A stretch of 64,000 bases of DNA, taken from the NCBI RefSeq assembly GCF_008831285.2, contig NC_045149.1, forward strand, positions 11,434,417-11,498,416. The letters are read 5' to 3'. Below are positions 46,274 to 56,499 of the stretch, in pieces (position 1 is the stretch's first letter; the number at the start of each line of letters is the position of its first letter). A program made the translations under genes and the position numbers. Below the pieces are notes generated by a model. It was not told where the DNA came from. It saw nothing but the letters and a program-made list of their open reading frames with translations, and did not search any database. Source of the stretch: Nymphaea colorata. Taxonomy: Eukaryota; Streptophyta; Magnoliopsida; Nymphaeales; Nymphaeaceae.

Positions 46274-47766
46274 ATGAAAGATGAAATAACTGCTTTACAG
46301 GCTAATCACACTTGGGATCTTGTGCCTCGTACTTCAGACATGCATGTGATCGGTAGTCGTTGGGTCTTCAAAACTAAAGTCAAAGGAGATGGGCAGCTTG
46401 AAAGACTCAAGGCACGTCTTGTAGCGCAAGGATACACTCAAATTCAAGGTCTGGATTTCTTGGAAACTTTCTCACCAGTGGTAAAGTTTGCAACTATACA
46501 GTTAGTACTCAGTCTAGCACTTGCATTTGATTGGCCTCTCACACAATTAGACGTCAAAAATGTCTTTCTCAATGGTTATCTATGAGAGCTAGTATATATT
46601 GAGCAACCTCCCAGGTTTAAAGATCCTTCCAAGCCACATCATGTATGTCGCTTAAATCGAGCTCTCTATGATTGAAACAAGCTCCCAGGGCATGGTATGA
46701 TATATTTGCTCTATTCTTATCCTCTATGGAATTTGTTGCTAGCATCACTGATCCATCTCTCTTTGTTCGACGGCAAGACAAAACAGTCACTATTTTATTT
46801 ATGTATGTTGATGACATCATTCTTACAAGAAATTCTTCCTCATTTATGACATCCTTCCTTGCAACCGTCAGCCAACAGTTTGCCATGACAGATCTTGGGG
46901 ATCTTAAATACTTCTTGGGGATTCAAGTTGATCAGACTTCATTAGGCTTATTTATGCATCACTCCAACTATGCTCTCGTCATTCTCTCTGGAGCATAGAG
47001 GCAAATGTGTAACACTACGAGCACACCCATTTCAGCCCATCCTAAATCTGACAATGCTCTCAACCCTACTCAGACCCGAAAGAATATCGAAGTCTTGCAT
47101 GAGCTCTTTAGTATCTCACCCTCACTAGGCCGGATCTCACTTATGTTGTCAATTATGCATGTCAATTCATGCATGCACCAACAATGAAACACTTTCAGCT
47201 TTTGAAGCGTATTCTTCGATATGTTAGAGGCACTTTGACATATGGAATTCAATTTTCGAAATCCAAAGATTTGACCTTAAGAGCCTTTTCTGAAGCCGAC
47301 TGGGCTGGCTGTGTCCTACTACCAGACGCTCCACGTCTGGATACTGTACATTCCTTGGTCCAAATTGTATCTCTTGGAGCTCTAAGAAGCAACCCACAGT
47401 GGTTCACTCATCGTGTGAGGTAGAATATCATGCACTTGTTGGAGTTGCTGCAGAGATTAAATGGATTACATTTATTCTTCAAGACGTTGGTGTATATCTC
47501 TCCAAAGCTCCAATTCTTCTTTGCGATAATATTTCTGCTATATATACTACCATCAAACCTGCCTTTCATTCTCGCATGAAACATTTGGAGTTTGATTATC
47601 ATTTTGTTCGTGAGCAAGTAGCATTGGGCAACATGGAAACTCAATTTGTTACAACCGAAGGCCAGCTCGCTGATCTCTTCACTAAGCTGCTGCCACAACA
47701 CTGTCTCCACTTTCTCATTCGGCATCTCAGAGTTCATCAGCCACCTTCCCTTCGGTTGAGGGAGAA
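46274..47766 (+). pseudogene. Copia reverse transcriptase-RNase H remnant
   Basis: RT N-terminal half at 46274-46585: HTWDLVPR, SRWVFKTK, KARLVAQGYTQ and LDVKNVFLNGYL are visible, then a TGA stop. After a frameshift KQAPRAWYD (near 46672) and the catalytic YVDDIIL box (near 46805) follow, then LKYFLGIQV. RNase H is split: a piece at 47169-47423 with [12 protein letters not shown] and EADWAG, and a second at 47399-47766 with CDNISAIY and GQLADLFTK. At least two stops and more than one frameshift break it. Copia classification rests on RT-RNase H order and motifs. No integrase lies upstream where copia elements encode it. Confidence 0.9.
47758..47766 (+). promoter_or_regulatory. Polypurine tract of the copia element
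   Basis: GAGGGAGAA directly abuts the first base of the 3' LTR. Confidence 0.8.
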
Positions 47767-48260
47767 TGATAACACACGAAAGGAGGATGCTAACGCACGA
47801 AATCAGCAACCAACGCCAGCTCTTTCCATCTCTCACAAAACAGCTCATCAGCAACCGACGCCCCCTCCAACAGTTGTTGCTCTTTCCATTGATAAGGCAC
47901 CAGCTCACGCACAAGAGAAACTGATGCCCTCCACGCCTCACGCGCAAGAGAAACCTTTGTCTCTCCAGCTCATAACCTTCCCACATCATTAGGTGCAAGA
48001 GATAAAGATGATGACAATGGAAAGAAGATCCATCGGTTTCAACAAGAGAGAGATTTAAGGAATCAAAATTGTAGATGGAAAGGAGGGAAAGGAGCACAGA
48101 AAATGGCATGTGCATTGAACTCGAATTCATTTGTAAAATCTATATAAGCCCCATATGTAAGGAACCAGTCCATTGAAAAAAAAAAAACAATGACTGAGAT
48201 CGTGGAGTAGGATTATTCCGAACCACGTTAAACTTTCTTTCTCATCTTCTTTCTTTGTCA
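47767..48260 (+). repeat. 3' LTR of the copia element
   Basis: 494 bp, starting TGATAAC and ending TTTGTCA. It differs from the 5' LTR by scattered substitutions, a short duplication of GGAAAGGA near 48080 and an extra A-run near 48176-48187. Confidence 0.92.
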
Positions 48261-48265
48261 CAGTA
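48261..48265. repeat. Right target-site duplication of the copia element
   Basis: CAGTA, identical to 45773-45777. Confidence 0.85.
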
Positions 48266-48335
48266 ACCAAGGAGTAAAGAGTCGAAAGGATCTCTTTCTC
48301 GTAGCTGCATAAATGGTGCGGCTCATGCAAATGAC
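48266..48335 (-). pseudogene. Displaced upstream part of the minus-strand LINE ORF2
   Basis: The minus frame here ends KRSFRLFTPWLL at the target site and is in phase with VPEVRQLISRDWLA on the other side of the copia element. The F-R-x-F...W pattern is the usual ORF2 segment between endonuclease and RT. Beyond about 48335 the frame runs into a CT microsatellite. Confidence 0.6.
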
Positions 48336-48370
48336 TAGGGCATTGTGCCTCTTGTTATCACCCTCTCCTG

Positions 48371-48371
<1 letters not shown>

Positions 48372-48404
<33 letters not shown>

Positions 48405-48412
48405 CTCTCTCT
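48372..48412. repeat. (CT)n microsatellite
   Basis: CT run with one CGC interruption, followed by further CT-rich DNA to about 48500. Confidence 0.95.
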
Positions 48413-50700
48413 TCCCCACTCTCTCACAGTTCCTTACTCTTCCCAATCTCTCGCTCTCATTCTCACCCTCACTCGCACTCTCATGTTCTCCCTCTCATTG
48501 TCTTCTTTACTGGTTGATGTCAGGCTTGTGAGAATTGATTTTTTTCCCTTCTCAAGGATGCTAGTTTTGGGTGCTGGAGTGCAGCAGAAATTGGGAACAG
48601 CAATAGACGTTTTATGGCGATCGGTGGCTGGAGGAGCGTTTGGGATGACTGTTAGAGGACTCCTACCACAGCTAGAGCTCTGCAAGAGTGGTGGGCAAGA
48701 CCCATCAAGCTTATTTTATTGAACGTCTTCCTTAAGAACGTGGGTAACTATCATTTTATTCTATTGGACTTAAAGTTTGATGTGTTTTACGGTGCATGAT
48801 AGAAATTATGCTTTAATGGTGTAGGCTTAAGACCAATCCAGTGGGTAACTGATGTATTTTATGTGGAATTGTATGTTGTTTTGCTGATTATGTCATTATG
48901 TTGAATGTTGATTAATTGATTAGAAACATGATTGAGGGCTAGTAGCACATGGGTGTTGGGGCGAAAAAATTTAATGATAGGGACAGGTTTTGGACCTTTT
49001 GGATTTGAGACTGAGCTAACGCCTAGATTGCTCCCTATTTTATTTTTGTGGAGGTATATATTGTGGTATAAATTGCTGAAAATCATGAATTTGAGGGACT
49101 GCTGAAAGTGGGAATATGAGACTAGCTCTTTTTTCCATTTTAAGAATAAATATTAGATGATAGAGAGCGTTAGGTAAGAGAGTTGTAAATTGAGTGGGAC
49201 GGGTAAATTTGGATTCACGAATAAAGCTCATTGTTGTGAATGAATGAATAAATATTGTGCAATAATTTATAGGCTAATGTTATTTTTAGAATGCAAAAGT
49301 GATATTATTTCTCAAATTTCAGTTCGGGTAAGTTTATACAAAATTGAATCGGTTATTCAGCCTTAGCAATTTAAACTTGATGTTAATTAATGTGACCCGT
49401 GATTAGACATCACTTCTAAGCCTTGTGATTGTTTGACGAGAAAATTCCATGAGGACATATGTATATAAAGACTCGGGAAAGTTAATATCAAGTCATGCTT
49501 AGGGTGATCAAAGAAAATGTTACAAAATTAAGTACTTGGGCTTTTAGTTAAGGATTTCCAGGAATTGATGAGCTAAGAGACAGTGGAAGACTCCTAATTG
49601 ACCTCAATTTTTCCCAAGGGTGTGTTAAGGTCGAATTAAGTTTTGTTTGATGTGATTGTCGAAATTGGGAATGAGACATTGGATTGGAATCAAGCAGCGG
49701 GATCACTCACATATAAACTTCTGATAGTACAAAAAGCTTGTAGGGTTGACAATTTTGCCTTCCCTCCTTTTGATGCATCAACTTTGACTTTGTTTATTCA
49801 CTGCCTTGAAATTTGCACTATGAACTAGTGTTGAACAAGCCGACTCAAGAAATCATAGTTCTGAATTTTTGTACGTGAACCAAAAATATCGAGCCAACCC
49901 TGAGGGAGAGGATTCAAAGCTTGGATGATTTTTGTTGTTTGTAAAACGCACGTCAAGTATGATAGCATTCCAAGCACATCCCTACTTATTGCCAAATATG
50001 AATTGTCTTCTGCACTCCCCAAGTGTAGTTTTTATTTGGATAATCAGATCATATGAACATCTCCTTGTTTTGAATGACATGGGAAATAGGTGTTCTATGT
50101 GACAAATGAATGATCGTATAAAATTGTTGATTGTCTTAATTATTGGGTGACGGAATAAGCATGCTAGAAATGAAACTGTTTAGGACATTTTTAAGCAAGA
50201 TATCGAGTCGAGTACCTCATTGACCCGATCATGCATTAGAAAGCATCCTAGCATGATTATTGCTTACGACAGCTATGTGTCAACTATAGATCGAGGCTAC
50301 TCTGTGTGGCTCGCTTGGCTAAAATTCTCTATGAACTGAATGATGTACAAATCTCTTTTTCTTTATGATTGTGAAATGATTTGTATCAAATGAATTAAAT
50401 GGTGAACTTCCCGTTTATTGCACTCTGATACATGTGTGAGTGTACTCTGCATTATACATGGTCAATGTAGACCTAGAATGGTAAGTTGAAAGTGAGGGGG
50501 TTACCCTTTGAGTTTTGTTCAGCTAGCTCTACAGGCAATGAGTGGATGTATGACCTCCTTACAAATGTGGTTTAGGGTTGGTTTGTGCTCAAGAGGTTGA
50601 GCCGACCTTGTGTTGTAGCCAAACATAATGTGTATGCATTTTTACATCACTAATTCCTAAGAAATGTTAATGTTGAATTGAGGTTAAATGGTATGTTTAA
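48413..50700. other. Repeat-like intergenic DNA, no gene seen
   Basis: No domain-bearing frame. Composition and short TG-rich phrases suggest the non-coding part of a retroelement. ORF 49643-49828 is not recognised. Confidence 0.35.
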
Positions 50701-51060
50701 GATATATTTCACCTTCACCACTGGTCTTGCCTGCTTGGAGTGAAGACGGTGCAAGGCCACAATGCATCATTATGTATTGTACTTAAGAGTGTTGGGCTCT
50801 CGCCTTCCCAATCTAGATGTCTTATTGAAGGCCAAGAAACTCCCCTTGAAATATGTTCTTCCTTGGTGGATTGCTCTATCACTGAAGCAAGTACAGATCT
50901 GTAGTATTTTGGACCGCCACAAGGGCTATCTCCTGACCTTGAGGTTGCCCATCGTGTGCACACATCTGTGTTTTGCACTAACAAAAATAGTAAATTGAAC
51001 ATGAAAATGTGAATGAATTGATATAAGTAATAAAGTGTATTGTTTATGACGATTGGTTAT
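50701..51060. repeat. Dispersed repeat, copy A
   Basis: Shares ordered blocks with 63300-63580: GCCTGCT followed by GAGTG and GCAAGGCC near 50735, and later GTGCACACATCTGTGTTTTGC near 50955, followed by an A-rich GAAAATGTGAATGA stretch. The spacing between blocks is similar in both places. The family was not identified; a retroelement LTR is possible. Confidence 0.5.
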
Positions 51061-52840
51061 GTCTTTATATTTTGTGGTATGTAGAAGGAATTGCATTGAT
51101 AGTATAAGATAACGCATGTATTTGTGTATAGTTGGGGCTATGGTTCCTTGTATTCTTAGTTTCCATATTGTAGCCTTTATTCTAGAAGGTTAGGAGTGAA
51201 CACTTATCTGGTTCGTCAACATACTTTGAAAGTTCAGCCTTTTGTTTTTTCTCCTTTTTGGATCCCAGCAAACCATGGCAACAAGTTTATTAGAGGATGT
51301 AGCTCACATCCTACTAGGAAGTTCTGTGCATTATCGTGTCGGTGTGCATTATCGTGTCGGCGCGTCGTGTCTTGCTTATATGGTCCATGGATGTCTTGTT
51401 TGGTTTGAAACATCATTGTTTTGTCTTGGGGTCACTTGTGATCACATAAAGTTGTTATTGTACGAGCAATCTTCTGTGCATAAATAAAATGTTTAGCCTC
51501 ATTCTTATTTTAAAATTGTAACTGTACTTTGATTGTTGTGTCGTCGCACCTTGATGTCTTGTGTTTAAAAAAAAAGGTGAAAATCAAGGTGTGACAAAGT
51601 ATGTCCTGCATAATCATTTGGTTAGTTAAAATATTTTGTAACTAGATCATGGCAAGCTCTTATTTCAGCTAATGACTGCCATAGTTACTTCACTTGACCA
51701 GCATTGCATATATGACAAATTAAAAAATGATAAAGATAGGAGCTGTTTCTCTAATTTCCTTTATGGTTTTCAAGATGTAAGAGTAACAGTTTAGAGAGAA
51801 ACGAAAAATTAAAGCTATTGTCTGAAAAATACAAATAAAATATAAAAACATTCCAATTATTTAAGCAATCAAAGAAAAAAAAAGTACTTGCAAGCATGCA
51901 ACTAATGATGGCCAACCATGGGTGCTTGGAGAACACAATCTTATAAGCAAGAGAAGGATCTTAAGTGTCACTCAAGCTTGAGACTGTGCTAAACAACAAA
52001 GAGTACTCCCGCCATTTCGCTGATTTTTGAATCTTAACCAGAAATCAACAGCTAACCAACTTAACTACCCACTGCCAACCCACTTGCACAGGAACCATGC
52101 AGCAGAAAATACACCACAAATATTACACTTGGGGATCTCTTTTCACTAAATACAGATGGGTGCATGTCGAAACATGACACTGGAGGATTGCATTTTGCAA
52201 CAGCACAACTATAATTGTAAGTATTGCTAGCCATGTAGGCCAGTGATTTTACAGAAAAAAGTCTGGACAGGTCATCTACCAACGTTGTAAATCCCCTAGT
52301 ACATACATTCCTCTCTCCTGTTTTAGAATTTCAATGAATTTCTTGTGAAAGAGAACAAGATCACTCCTGCAGAAAACTTCCAGAGGATGGAGATCTTTCA
52401 TTTCTATTGAAATGTCAAGTATTAATCTCTCACTAGTATTATCAATGAACTTCATCAAAGACTTGTTTAATTAGATAAGGCTATTAGGAAGATTATTGTG
52501 AAAGAAAGTTTGCTGGGAAGGTAGTTACCTTGTTTTAGGCTAGCAAGTAGATGAGATCATATTCCCAGTCAACATTTCCACTCCTGCAGGCATGCCGACA
52601 GTTATCAGAAATGAAAGCCATGATGGGGTAATAGACTTCAGTTTGCAATTCTGAAGACCGATTTTTCAAGGAAAAAGTTATCAAGCATGTTACAAAAACC
52701 TCATAGAATTTGACATGTTAGTTCAACCACTACCAGGAAGAATGTAGAGAAAAATAAACCCAGTTCAAAGATGAACCTCACATTTGTATGGGCAGCAGTC
52801 ACCTGAGTTGTCTTGAACCAGCAAATACATCCAAGCTGAA
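51061..52840. other. Intergenic DNA and 3' flank of the UP3-like gene
   Basis: A short tandem duplication of TGCATTATCGTGTCGG occurs at about 51327-51360. The part just below 52841 is the probable 3' UTR of the minus-strand gene. An alternative acceptor near 52590 could add a 3' exon but is not needed, since the frame closes at 52841. Confidence 0.45.
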
Positions 52841-55800
52841 CTATAATACCTGAGCACCCACAGGATCAACAAGGAAATATACAGCTAGTGATTTCCTGGT
52901 AATAGGTTTGAATTTCTTCAGCCACATCTGCATTGCAGCAACTACATGATAAGTTCATCTGTATGCAGATATGCATCAACATTTATTGCATACACTATGT
53001 ATATTTATCTGCAGCAAAACAGCAATACATTTCCACACATTCCAATGCATTTAATCATCAACATGTGCAATGCACCTCCTGAGTGTATGCCCATAACACA
53101 GTTATTATATAGCAAAGAAGTAACCCCATACATCTGCATACTCTGAGCTTTCACGGAATTCCTCCAATGCTTCATCTGCAAAAAATCAAATATAAATAAT
53201 TGACATAGAGGCAAGATAGTCTACTCTGAATTTCTTCTTATCCAAACAGCTTACAGGATGGAAAACGTATCACTACACCATGAGTATATTCACCATCATT
53301 AGTGCTGAATTTAGAACCTAGAAAGCAATAAAAATATTGTCAGAACTACAAACATACATATACAAATGTGTCCACGTAATAATCATCTTTCAAGTATGGA
53401 GAAAGGACAAGGAAAAGATGATGAAGACCAAGTTTTGCAATGCATTTATCATATGGATACTCCATCTTAACTCCACCCACATACCTATATAGAAACTATA
53501 TTGAAGATTTCAACAAAATGGATATAACCCCATATCTTGAGCCATACCATGTAAAATAAGCATGCCATTAAGGCACATTTAGACATATCTATTGGCATGA
53601 TCAAACTCAGATGCACATGAAACACCTCTGGAGTCAAAATTGGCTTCACCATGCAAATGCATCAACACTTTTCCACTGCCATCTATTTTACCAGTTCCGA
53701 TCAGTTTCATGACTTGAATGACTAGTGCACTACTCAGTAACAGAAAACAACCACCTTGTTTACAGCTCAGATTTACAAAAAGGAATAAGTTCCAAAGCAA
53801 TGGTATCAAATTGTTTTTGTTCCTTCTCAACTAAGCTATGATTTAACAACTTTAACTCATGGAGTGGTCACTCCTATACCAAACCTCCTAATGTACATAC
53901 AAAGAGTCACAGACATACCTTGAGTGGACTGTACAATCAAGAAACTGAAGGCCTCTGTAAGAGTTACAAGGGCACAAAATGCATCTTCCACATCTTCAGC
54001 AACTGCATCGTCATAAACTGATATCAAAAGCAGAAACTCCACTCCATACTCAAAGGCCTGTACTTGTAACAATTCAACGGTTTGTTACTCAATCAAATAC
54101 TTAATATTTTAGAAAATAGAAATAGGGGAACATTGTTAATAAATATTTTGGGACCCATAACATGGGTATATGGCATTTGACAAGAAAGAATGGAACATAT
54201 CCTTCGACTTTGCTGCATCATTAAATGTTGATATGTACTGCAAGCACTGAATGTTAAATTTAATTGATTCTCTTTTCCTTTTTTCTTTTTTTTCTACTTC
54301 CAGGCAGAGTAATATAAAAGAATCTCATCCTTCCATGTATTTGATGATAAAGTGAATCATTTGCCAGGAGAAACTGTCAAATAAATGCAAATAATTTCAT
54401 TTTTTCAGCTCTAAAGCAGGATTGCATTTCAAGCCTGGAGGCATCAGTCCCTTGATAGATTCTAAGATCATCAAGAAGACAAGAACTCTTTCTTTTTAAG
54501 ATATAGTGGTAACTGGTAATTTATTGTGAATGAGAGACTACCTAACCTCTCCCCGTCGAAATATTGGCAGGATATCATCTTCCACTTCTGATTCATAGTC
54601 CAAACAGATCAAATCCTGCAAGCAAGCACATTAAAGCATTTGTAAGAACAACCAACCAAATAATCTGTAAATTGCACAGATAATGTTATAAAGGATTATA
54701 GGTACATAACGTGAGGCATACATGGCAGTGAGGTAAAACATGTTCTTCTAGGACTTTTCTGTATAATGGATTCTGATAGAACTTTGCCAGGTCCTCCTTC
54801 CTCTGGAAGCGCATATAGACTCCATGAGTGCAACCATCATCATTTGGATCAGCAATACGACCTGCAAGGAGCAACTTTACATTTTATTCTGGCAGATGTC
54901 CACCTGCACATGTTCCACAGTGCAGGGCACTATTAATATGGCAGTGTGCCACATGTATAATTGTTCTAGACTGATATAGTTAAGATTTAAAAAATCTGAA
55001 GCATTAGAGACCTGAAGAACTAGAAGAAAGGAATGAAATATAAGATAATATGTTTAAAAATTATCACATGGCAAAATTATTGTATTTACGAAGTGAACAA
55101 ATTTATAGTGAAAAGACGAAGCGAAATACTCATCAGAATTCATTTTCTATTGAGCAATACTTGTCCTCAACCTTTGTGGATCACATGGCATTGTCAATAA
55201 GAAAAACCGGGAGACAAAACAATTTCCCTGATCTAGACCTTTTCTCTCAAAGGTTGAATTGAAGGATCCAGGGAGGGATCGCTTCGTGACCCTCCCCTAT
55301 CTGATGAACCAGCAGGCATGGTCCGTGTTATTCCGCAATCCCACTCTAACAGGTTCTACGGCTGGTTGCAAAATGCAGCAGTGGATTTATTTATATTGCC
55401 TAAGCTGACCAATCATTTCAATTATGCCCTCATTCTAAACAATGCCATTGATACATTTGAATAAATTGATTTTTTACATTATGGAGAGCAAAATTAAGAA
55501 AATTTATATGCTTGGCCGATCAGGGAAACGGGCAAAAAAGAAGCTAAAGAGCATATAATTTTTACCGTATGGTTCATCCTTCCTCAGAGGGAACATGAGT
55601 AAGGAGAGCTGAGGGATACCTAAAGATATTGCCAGAATGCCACTCATGTGATACTGTGAGGTATAGAGAGAATCAAGCATATCCTTCTCATCATCTTCCA
55701 ATAGATCGCTTTTTGCTTTAAGAAGAACAATATGCTCTACAATTTTTCTGTCACAATGACAAAAAAAGGATAGACACGAATTCATCTACTTCCATCAGTA

Positions 55801-56327
55801 TTGTTATCCCCTTAAAATTTTGAAAGGAAAAAAATTTTAAAACTGCATTATGCACATCCATCTATGAAGCGAGAACCGATTTTAAGTAATAGATAAGCAG
55901 ATCACCTCTTATTGGCAAATGACGATTCAGCCGCGTCTGCACTAACTTTCCAGCCATCTGAATGTGGAGATCGAAAGCTCCTGCCTTTCCTCCATTGCCA
56001 GTGCTTTCTGATTCTCTCAAACAATCGAAGATCTGAAGCGCGCAGAGAAGGAGAGAAAAGCAAGGGAATGAGAACACAAATAGACAACAATTCACGAAGC
56101 AAGGAGGAAAGCGACGTTCTCGGTGAAATGGAAATTCACAAGCAGAATTTTTGCCAAAAGTGTTGAGATCCCCGCCACATGAGCCAAGGGGCATGCGCGC
56201 AGCAGAAGAGAAAAAAGAGGACTGTGGCGGGAGCATCAGAGCACTGTTGAGGAGCGGGCGAGGGCAGCGAGGAAGTGAGACGGAAACGAAGGCAACGGGG
56301 TTTGAAGAGAGCACGCAGCAGCAGAGA

Positions 56328-56332
<5 letters not shown>
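52841..56332 (-). CDS. UP3: UP3-like protein with two stress-response A/B-barrel (Dabb) domains
   Basis: Nine exons from high to low coordinate: 56332-56140, 56032-55906, 55747-55620, 54861-54722, 54615-54547, 54057-53919, 53317-53255, 53175-53132, 52927-52841, giving 329 residues. Dabb domain 1 covers about 108-200 (KIVEHIVLLKAKSD, GILAISLG, then THGVYMRF at 161-168). Domain 2 covers about 222-320 (FEYGVEFLLLISVYDD, YTHGVVIRF at 276-284). The C-terminus is VDPVGAQVL. The Thr-His-Gly plus strand pattern marks the dimeric alpha/beta-barrel fold; the tandem layout matches Arabidopsis UP3. Biochemical role is unknown; the family is linked to stress and defence. The Ser/Leu/Pro-rich N-terminus (MALCCCVLSSNPVAF) resembles a transit peptide. 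All phases agree from exon 2 onward; the exon 1 donor (56139) is one of several phase-1 choices, so residues 40-65 are uncertain. Confidence 0.88.

Positions 56333-56361
<29 letters not shown>
56332..56361. repeat. (TC)n microsatellite abutting the UP3-like start codon
   Basis: About 15 TC units on the plus strand, read as GA repeats in the 5' leader. They end at the ATG at 56332-56330. Confidence 0.95.
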
Positions 56362-56364
<3 letters not shown>

Positions 56365-56406
56365 TCATCTTTCCATGTCCACGAAGATATGGGGATTTGA
56401 AAGGAA

Positions 56407-56414
56407 GCGGGAAA
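56407..56414 (-). promoter_or_regulatory. E2F-type octamer in the UP3-like leader
   Basis: GCGGGAAA on plus, TTTCCCGC on the gene strand, about 75 bases before the ATG. Perfect match to the E2F core; function unproven, and one octamer can occur by chance. Confidence 0.3.
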
Positions 56415-56477
56415 TGGGTGGACGACGAAGCGCAGCTGGTTATCTGGTACATCCGATCATCGATCGAAAGTCGGAAC

Positions 56478-56486
56478 TATTTAAGC
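56478..56486 (-). promoter_or_regulatory. TATA-like element of the UP3-like gene
   Basis: CTTAAATAG on the gene strand, about 150 bases before the ATG, predicting a leader of about 110-120 bases. Confidence 0.35.
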
Positions 56487-56499
56487 GGATGTAGGAACG

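Larger units (their letters stand above)
45778..48260 (+). mobile_element. Internally deleted Ty1/copia retrotransposon, 2,483 bp
   Basis: A bounded element: 5' LTR 45778-46260, primer-binding site, 1.5-kb interior, polypurine tract, 3' LTR 47767-48260, and an exact 5-bp target duplication CAGTA. The interior holds only reverse transcriptase and RNase H, in copia-type sequence, starting right behind the PBS. Gag, protease and integrase are absent, so the element is non-autonomous. It sits inside the minus-strand LINE remnant. The LTRs are closely similar but not identical, so insertion is not very recent. Confidence 0.92.

Noticed and set aside
47408-48130. 240-codon minus-strand frame
   Set aside because: It is the antisense shadow of the copia RNase H and 3' LTR.
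52541-52660. An additional 3' exon of the UP3-like gene ending in LLA
   Set aside because: The acceptor is good, but no donor in the previous exon keeps that frame, while direct read-through closes the protein with a family-like C-terminus at 52841.
55862-56452. A 196-codon continuous first exon for the UP3-like gene
   Set aside because: Reading straight through is out of frame with the conserved Dabb exons; splicing at 56033/56032 into the other frame is needed to join in phase at 55906/55747.
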